A stretch of DNA of 64,000 nucleotides from Burkholderia sp. Bp8992 (GCF_003853705.1 NZ_QTQI01000032.1:22339-86338); one strand, 5' to 3'; shown: positions 45,287 through 57,764, counted from the stretch's first letter. Numbers and translations: made by a program. Notes: generated by a model from the sequence alone, not told the origin.

Positions 45287-46435
45287 TCAAACTGCGACGT
45301 GCGACGCCAGATAGCGCGCGAAGTCGTAGTTCGGCCGTTCCAGATGACTCAGGTGACCGGGCTTCGCAAGCGGGGCATGCACGCCGCGGAACACCGCCTC
45401 GACGCCGCGCCGGTCTTCGAGATTCACTTCGTCGAGCAGCTTCTTCAGCGTCGCCATGTATTCAGCCGCCTTCGGGTCGTCGACGAATTCCGGCGACAGG
45501 CCGCCGCCGAAGCGGATATGCACGCGATCCACGCCCAGCGGCTGAAGGACCAGATACCAGAAATAGCCCGGTGTCAGCGTGACGAGATGGGTCGGGTAGA
45601 TCGCGAGGAGCGCGGTCGTCTTGCGCCATTGGCCTTGCAGGCGCGTGTTGTTCGGATGCGCATTGCCGATCGGCAGCGACGCCTCTTTCGTGATCCAGTG
45701 ATAGTTGAATGCCGGAAGTCCAGGCGGGCACTCCATCTCGTCGAGCTTCGAATGCGGGCCCACCGTCGCCCGATGCAGCATCGGCAGGTGATAGCTCTCC
45801 ATGAAGTTTTCCGCGAGGATCTTCCAGTTGGTGTCCCACACGTGTTCTTCGTGGAAGGTCTCGACATACGACGCCATGTCGTAATCGGCGATCAGTTCGT
45901 CGAGTTCCTTCAATTGCGTGGCAACAGGCGGTGCCTCGCGATTGAGCGTGACGTAAACCCAGCCCTGCCAGATCTCGCAGCGAACCTGCGGAAGCTTGTA
46001 ACTGTCCTTACAGAATCCGTCCTGCCTGTCCATCATCGGCGCGCCGCGCAGGTCGCCGTCCAGCGAATAATTCCACGCGTGATAGGGGCAGACGATCCGG
46101 CGCACATTGCCGCGGCCTTCGAGCAGCGTGGACATGCGGTGCAGGCATACGTTCGACATGGCACGCAGTGTGCCGTCGTCGCGGCGGATCACGATGATCG
46201 GCTGGCCGGCGATCTCCGCCGTCAGGTAGTCGCCCGGGCTGGGCAGCGCGCTCGCGCGACCCATGCACAGCCATTCGTTGCGAAAGAGGGTTTGCTGTTC
46301 GCGCTCCAGAAACTCGGGCGATATGTAGACGCCCGGCGGCATCGCGCGGGCGTCGCTGAAGTCGCGTTCACAATTGGTTTTCAGGTCGCGGACGATCACG
46401 TCGATGGACGGCGCGGCCGTAGGGATGGAACGCAT
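45287..46435 (-). CDS. Rieske non-heme iron oxygenase, alpha subunit
   Basis: 382 aa. The Rieske [2Fe-2S] ligands are Cys97-x-His99 (CLHR) and Cys116-x-x-His119 (CPYH). The mononuclear iron site is NWKILAENFMESYHLPMLH with His216 and His221. Length and the ENF-E-YH motif place it with amine/carboxylate oxygenases rather than classical two-subunit ring dioxygenases. No beta subunit, ferredoxin or reductase gene is adjacent, so electron transfer partners must be encoded elsewhere. GGAGG precedes the ATG. It heads the operon with the PotABCD-type importer. Confidence 0.88.
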   Translation of the reverse strand: MRSIPTAAPSIDVIVRDLKTNCERDFSDARAMPPGVYISPEFLEREQQTLFRNEWLCMGRASALPSPGDYLTAEIAGQPIIVIRRDDGTLRAMSNVCLHRMSTLLEGRGNVRRIVCPYHAWNYSLDGDLRGAPMMDRQDGFCKDSYKLPQVRCEIWQGWVYVTLNREAPPVATQLKELDELIADYDMASYVETFHEEHVWDTNWKILAENFMESYHLPMLHRATVGPHSKLDEMECPPGLPAFNYHWITKEASLPIGNAHPNNTRLQGQWRKTTALLAIYPTHLVTLTPGYFWYLVLQPLGVDRVHIRFGGGLSPEFVDDPKAAEYMATLKKLLDEVNLEDRRGVEAVFRGVHAPLAKPGHLSHLERPNYDFARYLASHVAV

Positions 46436-46500
46436 CGTGCCTCCGGGAAACGTTGAAACCGATCACATTGGCGACCAATTTAGCAAGTCCAATAAAGAGT

Positions 46501-46543
46501 CGAAATATTCTTTTCGGATGCAACAAGAAGTTTTTTCCTATGC
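46501..46543 (-). promoter_or_regulatory. GCATAGG-type regulator box upstream of Rieske operon
   Basis: On the minus strand it reads GCATAGGAAAAAACTTCTTG, then TTGCATCCGAAAAGAATATTTCG. It begins inside the last codon and stop of the lysR gene and ends 66 bases before the Rieske ATG. It is nearly the same as the boxes at 36543-36585 and 47659-47702. Downstream TTGGAC / TAAATT could serve as promoter elements. Confidence 0.6.
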
Positions 46544-47476
46544 AGCCGGCGTGGCCTGAACGTGCACCTGAGGGATATAGGTTTCGCAGAATTGCGCGAA
46601 GCGCGTGACGAGCTGGCGGGGTTTCATGCTGCGTGACATCGCGATGCCGAGGGTGATCGCCGTGACCTCGTCGCGAAACGGACGGATCGCGAAAGTCGCA
46701 CCGTCGACGGTGCGGGTCGAGCGAAGCGGGAAGTTCAGGATGCTGTAGCCGAGACCGTTGGCAACCATGCCGCGCACGACTTCCGGCTGCGACGAACGGA
46801 ACGTCGGCGACGGGCGGCGGCCCAGCGGATCGAAAAGTCCTGCGAAGTACTCCCGGCTGTGCGGCAGGTCGAGCAGGACATACGGTTCGTTGAGCAGATC
46901 GGCGAGTGCGACTTTCTTGCCGCGCGTGAGCTTGTGTTCGGGCGGCAGAATCGCATACGGCGGCAGCGTGACGAGCGGCGTGAACGAAATGTCTTCGGCA
47001 ATATCGAGGCTGTAAGTGAGTGCCATGTCCAGCGTGCCGTTGCGCAGCGCCGACAGCAGGTCGTCCTGGGTTGCCTCCATCGTGCGGAAGCCGATACCGC
47101 TGTACTCGGAAACGAAGCGGCTCATCAATGGCGGCATCAAGGGCGGCGCCAGCGAGACGAGGCAGCCCAGCGCGATCGTGCCCGACATGCCGCCGTCCAT
47201 CTCGCGTGCCATTGTCTGCAGTTCTTCCGCATTCTTCAGCAGGTTGCGCACCTGGCCGAGCAAGTCGCGTCCGGCAGGCGTCAACGACACACCGCTCGCA
47301 CGATGGCGGATGAAGAGCTGGACGCCGAATGAAGATTCCAGTTCGCCTATCGATGTAGAGATCGACGGCTGGGAGATATGCAACTGGCGTGCGGCGGCGG
47401 TAAACGACAGTGTTTCCGCAGTGACCACGAAGTAGCGCAACTGGCGCAACGAATAGCGCAACGCAATGTTTTCCAT
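46538..47476 (-). CDS. LysR-type regulator of the catabolic island
   Basis: 312 aa. The N-terminal winged HTH (SLRQLRYFVVTAETLSFTAAARQLHISQPSISTSIGELE, about 8-48) and a LysR effector domain (about 95-300) are complete. It is flanked by the Rieske operon and the divergent amino-acid transporter operon. The GCATAGG boxes in front of four island units make it the obvious regulator, by inference. A frame extension to 47563 exists; 47476 is chosen because the HTH starts just after. Confidence 0.9.
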   Translation of the reverse strand: MENIALRYSLRQLRYFVVTAETLSFTAAARQLHISQPSISTSIGELESSFGVQLFIRHRASGVSLTPAGRDLLGQVRNLLKNAEELQTMAREMDGGMSGTIALGCLVSLAPPLMPPLMSRFVSEYSGIGFRTMEATQDDLLSALRNGTLDMALTYSLDIAEDISFTPLVTLPPYAILPPEHKLTRGKKVALADLLNEPYVLLDLPHSREYFAGLFDPLGRRPSPTFRSSQPEVVRGMVANGLGYSILNFPLRSTRTVDGATFAIRPFRDEVTAITLGIAMSRSMKPRQLVTRFAQFCETYIPQVHVQATPAA

Positions 47477-47658
47477 GACGCGTGGCTCGCACAAGGTATC
47501 GAATCGGACGCGGCTCGCGACGCGAGGCGCGCTGCTATTTTGCATAGTCAAAAAGATGGTCATGGAAGATCTGCATCATTTTTTTCCATGTGCATTTGCG
47601 CGGGCGCCCCACGGATGGCGCGGATGCGCCTGTTCGCAGAGCCGATGAAAGACCGCGT

Positions 47659-47702
47659 ACATAGGGAAAAGCTTTTCGGTGGATCGGAAAACAATATTTC
47701 GG
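47659..47702 (+). promoter_or_regulatory. GCATAGG-type regulator box upstream of amino-acid importer operon
   Basis: On the plus strand it reads ACATAGGGAAAAGCTTTTCG, then GTGGATCGGAAAACAATATTTCGG. It aligns over its whole length with the Rieske-operon box, including AATATTTCG at the end. It lies 111 bases before the binding-protein ATG at 47813, in the same orientation relative to the gene as the other copies. Confidence 0.6.
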
Positions 47703-47812
47703 TCGGTAAATTGACCACGTAGATTGCATTGACGGCGGAGTCGCCTGGCGATCAGCGGGCGGGCGTCGGTCCGGTCATCCAGTCACTTTTCGATTCGAAT
47801 GGAACACGTCAG

Positions 47813-48640
47813 ATGAAACGATCCAAGTCCTGTACTTCGCTGTTCGTGGCGTTGACCCTCGCGGCAGCCAGTGTGGCCGCGCATGCCGGGAGCCTGCTCG
47901 ATCAAGTCAAGCAGCACGGCGAGCTGGTGGTGGGGACCGAAATGCAGTTTGCGCCGTTCGATTTCCTCGAGAACGGCCAGCAGGCCGGCTTCAACAAGGA
48001 CCTGTTCGCGGCCGTGGGGCAGCTTGTCGGCGTGAAGGTGCGCTTCATCGATCTGCCGTGGGAAAGCGTGCTGCCCGGACTCGACGCGGGCAAGTTCGAC
48101 ATGGTCGCGGGGCCGCTGACCGTCACGAAGGCGCGCACGGAGCGCTACGCGCTCTCGTTGCCGATCGCGGAAGCCACCGATGCATTGCTCAAGCGAACCG
48201 GCGACGGCAGTCTCAAGACCTCGGCCGATATAGCGGGCAAAGTGGTCGGAGCGGGCAAGGGCAGCGCGCAACTCGAACAGTTGAAGAGCTACGCGGCGAC
48301 ACTGCCGAAGCCGCCGACGATCCGCGAATACGTCGACAACAACCAGGCGTATGCAGATCTCGCGACCGGGCGCATTGCCGCCGTCGCCAACTCGCTGACC
48401 AACATCGCGTATGTCGCGAAGCAGCGCCCGGCCGTGTTCTCGGTGGTGCAACCTGCGTTCGGCGCGAAAGTCTACTTCGCCTATGCGTTGCGCAAGGATG
48501 CGGACAGCGCGTCGTTGGCCAACGCGTTCAACGCGGCGCTCGTCACGTTGAACAACAACGGCACGCTGGCGACACTGCAGCGCAAGTGGCTCGGCGTCGC
48601 GACCGCACTGCCGACCGAGATGCCCACGCCGAACTACTGA
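47813..48640 (+). CDS. Polar amino acid ABC substrate-binding protein (family 3)
   Basis: 275 aa, signal peptide cleaved after AAHAG. Family 3 (HisJ/GlnH-type) features are ELVVGTEMQFAPFDFLENGQQAGFNKDLFAAVG (about 37-70), the FDMVAGPLTVTKAR ligand loop (about 99-112) and AYADLATGRIAAV. ATG at 47813 has GGAAC upstream; the frame extension to 47729 precedes a normal signal peptide and is rejected. It is first in the operon with two permeases. Confidence 0.92.
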   Translation: MKRSKSCTSLFVALTLAAASVAAHAGSLLDQVKQHGELVVGTEMQFAPFDFLENGQQAGFNKDLFAAVGQLVGVKVRFIDLPWESVLPGLDAGKFDMVAGPLTVTKARTERYALSLPIAEATDALLKRTGDGSLKTSADIAGKVVGAGKGSAQLEQLKSYAATLPKPPTIREYVDNNQAYADLATGRIAAVANSLTNIAYVAKQRPAVFSVVQPAFGAKVYFAYALRKDADSASLANAFNAALVTLNNNGTLATLQRKWLGVATALPTEMPTPNY

Positions 48641-48702
48641 GCGCCACGTCCGGGCAACATCATCGCGCGCTACCGCCGAGCACCAAGACCGAGCAACCTG
48701 AC

Positions 48703-49353
48703 ATGTTCAGCCTGACCACTTTCATCGACGGCCTGCCGTTGCTGTTCCATGCGGCGCTGATGACGCTCGAAGTCTCCGTAGCCGGCCTGGTGCTCGGCTT
48801 CTTCATCGGTCTCGCGATCTGCTGCGGACGGCTTGCGCCGCAAGCTGCGATTCGTGCCGCTGCCGGTGCGTATGTCCGGGTGTTTCGCGGCGTGCCGCTG
48901 CTCGTGCAACTGCTGCTCGTCTACTACTTCCTGCCGTTCGTGGGCATCAATGTGCCGCCCGTGATGGCGGCCGTCAGCGCCGTGTCGCTGTGCTCCGCCG
49001 CGTATATCGCCGAAATTCTCCGGGGCGGATTCGCGAATCTCCCGAAGGGGCAGCTCGAGGCCGCGACGATGCTCGGGTTCTCGGCAAAAGATCGTCTGTG
49101 GCGGATCCAGGTGCCGCAGGCCGTGCGGATGACACTGCCGTCGCTCGTCAACGAAATGGTGCTGCTGATCAAGGCATCGTCGCTCGTCTCCGTGGTCGGG
49201 GTGGCGGAGATCACGCGAACCGCGCAGAACATTGCGGCCAGCACGTACCAGCCGCTCGAAGCTTATGTTGCGGCCGGGATGATCTATTTTCTGCTCTGCG
49301 GTTCGCTGGCACTGATTGCGCATGGCGCGGAGCGGCGCCTGCGCGCGGCGTGA
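48703..49353 (+). CDS. Polar amino acid ABC permease (HisM/HisQ-like)
   Basis: 216 aa with about five membrane helices. Family motifs are YVRVFRGVPLLVQLLLVYYFLP (about 57-78) and the EAA loop GQLEAATMLGFSAKDRLWRIQVPQAVRM (about 120-147). It pairs with the permease immediately downstream (27-base gap). Confidence 0.91.
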   Translation: MFSLTTFIDGLPLLFHAALMTLEVSVAGLVLGFFIGLAICCGRLAPQAAIRAAAGAYVRVFRGVPLLVQLLLVYYFLPFVGINVPPVMAAVSAVSLCSAAYIAEILRGGFANLPKGQLEAATMLGFSAKDRLWRIQVPQAVRMTLPSLVNEMVLLIKASSLVSVVGVAEITRTAQNIAASTYQPLEAYVAAGMIYFLLCGSLALIAHGAERRLRAA

Positions 49354-49380
49354 CGCGTCAGTGGCTTGCCGGAGATCCCC

Positions 49381-50043
49381 ATGCTGACTTTCCATCCCGA
49401 TGTACTCGTGAACAACCTGCCGGAGATCGGTGCGGGTCTCGCGATGACCGTCGCGACCTGGGCGGCGGGTACGCTCGCCGGGGCCGCGATCGGTTTCGGT
49501 GCGGCGCTCGCGCAGCAGGCGGGCGGCCGCTTCGTACGCGCGGCGATTCGCGTCTATGTCGAGCTGTTTCGCGGCACGCCGTTTCTCGTGCAGCTCTTTC
49601 TGCTGTACTACGGCGGCCCGGCATTCGGCTTGACGCTCGATCCGTTGACGGCAGGTGTGGTCAGCCTTGCGCTCTATGCGGGCGCCTATTTCACCGAGGC
49701 ATTTCGTTCCGGATTCCTGGCCGTGCCGAAAGGGCATGTCGAAGCGGCATCCTGTCTCGGCCTGAGCCGCTGGCAAACGACCTTTCGCGTGCAATTGCCG
49801 CAGATGATGGTGCTGATCCTGCCGGCGCTGACCAACCTGACCATTGTGCTGAGCAAGGAAACCGCGGTGCTGTCGATCGTCACCGTACCGGAACTGACAT
49901 TCGTGCTGACCGGTATCGGCTCGGCGAGCTTCGCGTTCGTCGAGACATTGCTCGCGCTATCCGTGTGTTACCTGTTGCTTGTCGAAATCGCGACGTGGGC
50001 GGGCACGGTGGTCGAGCGGCGCGTCGCGCGTCGGCTTGCATGA
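49381..50043 (+). CDS. Polar amino acid ABC permease (HisM/HisQ-like)
   Basis: 220 aa with five predicted membrane helices. Motifs are YVELFRGTPFLVQLFLLYYGGP and the EAA loop GHVEAASCLGLSRWQTTFRVQLPQMM. CGGAG precedes ATG at 49381. It is the last gene of the right-hand operon and is convergent with trpS. The ATPase for this transporter is not in the operon; the GlnQ-like gene at 35.5 kb is the likely partner. Confidence 0.91.
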   Translation: MLTFHPDVLVNNLPEIGAGLAMTVATWAAGTLAGAAIGFGAALAQQAGGRFVRAAIRVYVELFRGTPFLVQLFLLYYGGPAFGLTLDPLTAGVVSLALYAGAYFTEAFRSGFLAVPKGHVEAASCLGLSRWQTTFRVQLPQMMVLILPALTNLTIVLSKETAVLSIVTVPELTFVLTGIGSASFAFVETLLALSVCYLLLVEIATWAGTVVERRVARRLA

Positions 50044-50070
50044 TTCGGTACATGTCATCGTTCAGAGCCA

Positions 50071-50101
50071 GCGTGCATGGCGTGGTGAGAGCCATGCACG
50101 C
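50071..50101. terminator. Hairpin between convergent permease and trpS genes
   Basis: Perfect 11-base stem GCGTGCATGGC (50071-50081) / GCCATGCACGC (50091-50101) with a 9-base loop. It sits between two convergent stop codons, as a bidirectional terminator would, though no long T-run follows. A decayed version (TGCATTG / CAATGCA) occurs beside the trpS remnant at 34411-34435. Confidence 0.5.
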
Positions 50102-50113
50102 CGGCATTGCCGC

Positions 50114-51298
<1,185 letters not shown>

Positions 51299-51304
51299 CG
51301 CGCA

Positions 51305-51310
51305 AGTATA
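51305..51310 (-). promoter_or_regulatory. -10 element of the trpS leader promoter
   Basis: TATACT on the minus strand, one change from the consensus TATAAT. The predicted transcription start is at about 51298, the first base of the leader ATG. No good -35 hexamer is seen at 16-18 bases spacing. Confidence 0.45.
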
Positions 51311-51336
51311 GCGTAGTGCGCGGCCGGCCGTGCGCG

Positions 51337-51492
51337 TCAGCGGATCACCGACTCCATCGCGAGGTACGCGGTTTCGGCGGACGGCCACAGCAGGTACAGC
51401 AGGCCGGCCATCAGCAGCAATGCGCCGGCGCGTACGAATGGCGTGCGGTCTTTGTGGTGCGATGGACGGGGGGACTGCTTCGATTTCATCAT
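51337..51492 (-). CDS. Small single-pass membrane protein
   Basis: 51 aa from MMKSKQ, with a basic N-terminal 20 residues and one hydrophobic segment (about 22-38, AGALLLMAGLLYLLW). The start may be 51492 or 51489. It lies upstream of the trpS leader on the same strand, with a separate promoter for the latter. Function unknown; the gene is short and support is limited to the membrane segment and open frame. Confidence 0.45.
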   Translation of the reverse strand: MMKSKQSPRPSHHKDRTPFVRAGALLLMAGLLYLLWPSAETAYLAMESVIR

Positions 51493-51886
51493 GCTTGCAG
51501 GCGCGGGGGCGCGCCACTCCAACGGTTACTGCAACGGGTCGCGCGCGGCGAGCCGGGGTGTTGCGGGGCTACGGGGGCAGGTGCGATTGGCGCACTGTGT
51601 CGCTCAGGGGACGGCAGGTCGGCCGATCGCGGTTTAAAAGGGGGACAGTTGAGCGCCCCGTGGCCGCCGTCCATGCCGAGCGACCGACATCCTACCAGTT
51701 CGGAGGTAGGGGCACAGTCAAGAATTGTCGGGGCCAGGGTAGCGGCAGGGCGTTGCCGCCTGACCGAGCATTGATGGCTACAGCTGCGCGAATCATAAAG
51801 GCGCGCGACCCCTTCCAGACGGAGAGGCCGCACTCAAGCTGATCTGACGGGCACTGTGCAATGTCGTGTGCCCTGCGGGCCGTCAG
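51493..51886. other. Intergenic region without a clear gene
   Basis: 394 bases between two leftward small genes. An imperfect hairpin around 51846-51890 (outer arms CTGACGG / CCGTCAG, inner GGGCAC / GTGCCC) lies at the end of the secreted-protein gene and may terminate it. Nothing else is supported. Confidence 0.4.
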
Positions 51887-52171
51887 TTATTCACGATGCT
51901 CGTGCTCGTGTTCATGCTCGCGCCACGGATCCCGATCACGCGGATGACGATGCCTCCATGCATCGTGTTCCCAGTAGCGATGGCCGTCCCAGTAGCGGTC
52001 ACCGTGCATGCCAATCGTGACGGACACACCTGCGCCCGGGTCAGGTTCTCGTTGTTCGTACCTCGGTTGCGGGGCATAGTCTTGCGCGAAGGCCGCGCTG
52101 CCCGCGACGAGTGCGCCGCCTGCCGCGAGCGTTGCCAGAATTCGGCGGGTTGCAATTCTCGTGGGTTTCAT
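51887..52171 (-). CDS. Small exported protein, His/Asp/Arg-rich C-terminus
   Basis: 94 aa. The signal peptide (MKPTRIATRRILATLAAGGALVAG, cleavage after AFAQ) predicts export. The mature part contains VTIGMHGDRYWDGHRYWEHDAW and ends in alternating charged residues (DPWREHEHEHEHRE), suggesting a metal-binding or disordered tail. GGAGGA precedes the ATG at 52171. Small periplasmic proteins of this kind are common in Burkholderia; function is unknown. Confidence 0.72.
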   Translation of the reverse strand: MKPTRIATRRILATLAAGGALVAGSAAFAQDYAPQPRYEQREPDPGAGVSVTIGMHGDRYWDGHRYWEHDAWRHRHPRDRDPWREHEHEHEHRE

Positions 52172-52528
52172 GATCTGTCCTCCATCAAGTACCTGAAAAA
52201 ACGAGCACGGTTCGTTCCTGTACGGCGCGGCAGACGGTTTGCTCGCTATTTCGGCCAGCCCACGACCCCAGCTTTTTCTGGTCGACAGCCACAAAAAAAG
52301 GACAGCATCGGCGCGCGTTCGCGCATCGGGCGCCCAGCCGCCGACGTCGGCTGCGCGGCAAGCGTCGCGTCGTTCGACGGGATGAAATGAAGCGTCCGCC
52401 CCATCGGTGGCGATGCGGCGGACGGGAGAGGGTAGAACGGGTAGAACGGGCAGAGTGGGGCGGCGGGCAGGTTCAGGCGCGCGGCATGTCGCTGCGTGCC
52501 GTGCGGCGCGAACCTGCCCGAACCGGAA
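52172..52528. other. Intergenic region with hairpin and short tandem repeat
   Basis: 357 bases between the small exported-protein gene and the molybdoenzyme stop. It holds the hairpin at 52393-52424 and a 9-base tandem repeat, GGGTAGAAC twice at 52430-52447, followed by a related GGGCAGAGT. No gene is supported. Confidence 0.5.
52393..52424 (-). terminator. Hairpin downstream of molybdoenzyme gene
   Basis: A 14-base stem with one mismatch (left arm 52393-52406, right arm 52411-52424, loop GTGG) about 105 bases after the molybdoenzyme stop. On the minus strand it is followed by CTTCATTTCATC, a weak T-rich tract. A likely terminator. Confidence 0.5.
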
Positions 52529-54808
52529 TCAGACCACCGCCGAGCGCGCGACGCGCACCGGCACCGACTTGTACGACGGCGTGCCGCTTTCCTTGTCGAT
52601 GTAGTCGAGCGGCACGAGCACGTTCGCTTCCGGGTAGTACGCGCCGACCGATCCCGGCGCGATGTCGTACTCGATCGCGGTGATCTTCTCGAGGCGCAGC
52701 GTGCGGCCCGACGCGGTGATCGTCTCGATGTCGACGAGGTCGCCGTGCTCGAGCCCGTACTTGGCGAGATCGGCCGCGTTCATGAACAGCACGTCACGCC
52801 GCCCGAACACGCCGCGATAGCGATCGTCGAGCCCGTAGATCGTCGTGTTGTACTGATCGTGGCTGCGCAGCGTAATGAGCCGCAGTACCTGCTCGGCGCC
52901 GAGCACGTCCGCGTCTTCCTTCACGCCCTTGTAGACCGAGAACATCGCCTTGCCGGTCGGCGTCGGCCACACGCGCTCGGTGGGCGGCAGCGGCAGGCGG
53001 AAGCCGCCCGGCGTGCGGATGCGCTCGTTGAACGCCTCGAAACCGGACACCGTCTTGTCGATCAGGTCGCGGATGCGATCGTAGTCGGCGATCAGGTCGA
53101 GCCATGCGACCTTGCTGTTCGGCAGCGTCGCATGCGCGATCCCCGCGACGATCGCGGGCTCCGAGCGCAACTGGTCGGATGCCGGCTTGAGCTTGCCGGC
53201 CGACGCGTGGACCATCGACATCGAATCCTCGACGGTGATCGACTGCCGGCCGGTGGCCTGCATGTCGAGCTCGGTGCGGCCGAGCACCGGCAGGATGAAG
53301 GTTTCCTTGCCGACCAGCAGGTGCGAACGATTCAGCTTCGTGCCGAGATGCACGCTCAGGTCGAGCTTCGCCATCGCGGGGAACGACAGCTCGGGATCGG
53401 GCAGCGCGACCGCGAAGTTGCCGCCGAGGCACAGCAGCGCCTTCGCGGTGCCGTCGATCATCGCCTGCATCGCCTGCACGGCATCGTGCCCGTGCTGCGC
53501 GGGCGGCGTGAAGCCGCACACGTCCTCGATCTTCTTCAGGAACTCGGCCGACGGCTTCTCGGTGATGCCGACCGTGCGGTTGCCCTGCACGTTCGAATGG
53601 CCGCGCAGCGGGCACACGCCGGCGCCGGGCTTGCCGATGTTGCCGCGCATCAGCAGCAGGTCGGCAATCAGGCGTACCGTCGCGGTGCCCTTGTTGTGCT
53701 GCGTGACGCCCATCCCGTACGTGATGATGGTGGCGTTGGACTTCGCGTACGCGAGCGCGACCTGTTCGAGCTGCGCCTGGCTGAGGCCGCTCGCGCGTTC
53801 GATGTCGTCCCACGACGTGGCTTCGAGGTCGGCCGAGAACGCGTCGAAGCCGTTGGTGTGCTGCGCGATGAAGTCGCGATCGAGCACGTTGCCTTGCTCG
53901 GCTTCGAGCTTCAGCAGCGCCTTCATGATGCCTTTCAGCGCGGCCGCGTCGCCGCCCGCATCGACCTGGTAGTACGTCGATGCGATGCGCGTCGAGCCGA
54001 ACGACGCCATCTCGATCATGTCCTGCGGATCGGCGAAGCGTTCGAGCGCGCGTTCGCGCAGCGGGTTGAACACGATGATCGGCACGTTGCGGCGCGAGCA
54101 CTCGTGCAGCGTGCCCATCATCCGCGGGTGGTTCGTGCCGGGGTTGTGGCCGATCGAGATGATCAGCTCGCAGTGGTCGAAATCCTCCAGCGACACGGTG
54201 CCCTTGCCGATGCCGATCGACTGCGGCAGGCCGACGCTGGTCGGCTCGTGGCACATGTTCGAGCAGTCGGGGAAGTTGTTGGTGCCGAGCTCGCGCGCGA
54301 ACAGCTGGTACAGGTACGCGGCTTCGTTCGACGCGCGGCCCGACGTGTAGAACTCGACCTGCTCGGGCGGCAGCGCGCGCAGCACTTCGCCGATGCGTGC
54401 GAACGCGTCGTCCCACTCGATCGCGCGGAACGTGTCGGTCGCGCGGTCGTAGACGAGCGGATGCGTGAGCCGGCCCATGTTCTCCAGTTCGTAGTCCGAC
54501 ATGCGCAGCAGCGACGATACGGTGTTCGCCGCGAAGAAGTCGGGCGTCACGCGCTTGGTCGTCGCCTCCCACGTGACGGCCTTCGCGCCGTTCTCGCAGA
54601 ACTGGAACGTCGACTTGTGTTCCTTGTCGGGCCACGCGCAGCCGGGACAGTCGAAGCCGTCGGGCTGGTTGGTCCGCATCAGCACGATCGGCGCCTCGAT
54701 GGTTTCCATCTGCGTACGCACCGCATCGGCTGTCGCGCGAAGCGCGCCCCAACCGCCGGCGGGCCCATCGTACTTCCTGATGCCTGGCACTTCGCGTCGA
54801 TTTGTCAT
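52529..54808 (-). CDS. FdhF/YdeP-family molybdopterin oxidoreductase
   Basis: 759 aa. The fold is that of the formate dehydrogenase H alpha subunit. The N-terminal cysteines CPGC (Cys54, Cys57) and a later Cys (FQFCENG) may bind an Fe-S cluster; the full four-Cys set of FdhF is not evident. The Mo region SNMCHEPTS and the bis-MGD regions follow (SIGHNPGTNHPRMMG, GMGVTQHNKGTATVRLI, PLRGHSNVQGNRTVGI). The C-terminal domain carries LRSHDQYNTTIYGLDDRYRG. YdeP is linked to acid resistance in E. coli; the substrate is unknown. It depends on moeA, moaA and fdhD elsewhere in the window. Confidence 0.88.
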   Translation of the reverse strand: MTNRREVPGIRKYDGPAGGWGALRATADAVRTQMETIEAPIVLMRTNQPDGFDCPGCAWPDKEHKSTFQFCENGAKAVTWEATTKRVTPDFFAANTVSSLLRMSDYELENMGRLTHPLVYDRATDTFRAIEWDDAFARIGEVLRALPPEQVEFYTSGRASNEAAYLYQLFARELGTNNFPDCSNMCHEPTSVGLPQSIGIGKGTVSLEDFDHCELIISIGHNPGTNHPRMMGTLHECSRRNVPIIVFNPLRERALERFADPQDMIEMASFGSTRIASTYYQVDAGGDAAALKGIMKALLKLEAEQGNVLDRDFIAQHTNGFDAFSADLEATSWDDIERASGLSQAQLEQVALAYAKSNATIITYGMGVTQHNKGTATVRLIADLLLMRGNIGKPGAGVCPLRGHSNVQGNRTVGITEKPSAEFLKKIEDVCGFTPPAQHGHDAVQAMQAMIDGTAKALLCLGGNFAVALPDPELSFPAMAKLDLSVHLGTKLNRSHLLVGKETFILPVLGRTELDMQATGRQSITVEDSMSMVHASAGKLKPASDQLRSEPAIVAGIAHATLPNSKVAWLDLIADYDRIRDLIDKTVSGFEAFNERIRTPGGFRLPLPPTERVWPTPTGKAMFSVYKGVKEDADVLGAEQVLRLITLRSHDQYNTTIYGLDDRYRGVFGRRDVLFMNAADLAKYGLEHGDLVDIETITASGRTLRLEKITAIEYDIAPGSVGAYYPEANVLVPLDYIDKESGTPSYKSVPVRVARSAVV

Positions 54809-54871
54809 GGTGAATCTCCAATAGCCGGGCCCGGTGCGGGTGGCTCGGTTGCGCCGTGTCGCGGCGTGGGG

Positions 54872-54896
54872 CGGCTCCGTCCGGCGGACGGAGCCG
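54872..54896. terminator. Hairpin between Clp ATPase and molybdoenzyme genes
   Basis: Perfect 11-base stem CGGCTCCGTCC (54872-54882) / GGACGGAGCCG (54886-54896) with a 3-base loop, in the 124-base gap between the two minus-strand genes. It may separate the transcripts. Confidence 0.45.
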
Positions 54897-54901
54897 GTCA
54901 T

Positions 54902-54932
54902 GCGTGCCCCGGGTTGCAGGGCACGCGTTTTT

Positions 54933-54934
<2 letters not shown>
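54902..54934 (+). terminator. Rho-independent-type terminator, plus-strand orientation
   Basis: Stem GCGTGCCC (54902-54909) / GGGCACGC (54919-54926), then G and seven T (54928-54934) on the plus strand. It lies just past the stop of the leftward Clp gene, but the T-run is oriented for rightward transcription. It would therefore stop antisense transcripts entering the Clp gene rather than the Clp mRNA itself. Confidence 0.5.

Positions 54935-57764
<2,830 letters not shown>

Noticed and set aside
47520-47610. Possible fifth GCATAGG-type box at the lysR promoter
   Set aside because: GCATAGTCAAAAAG occurs, but the rest of the box does not align and the orientation relative to lysR is opposite to that of the others.
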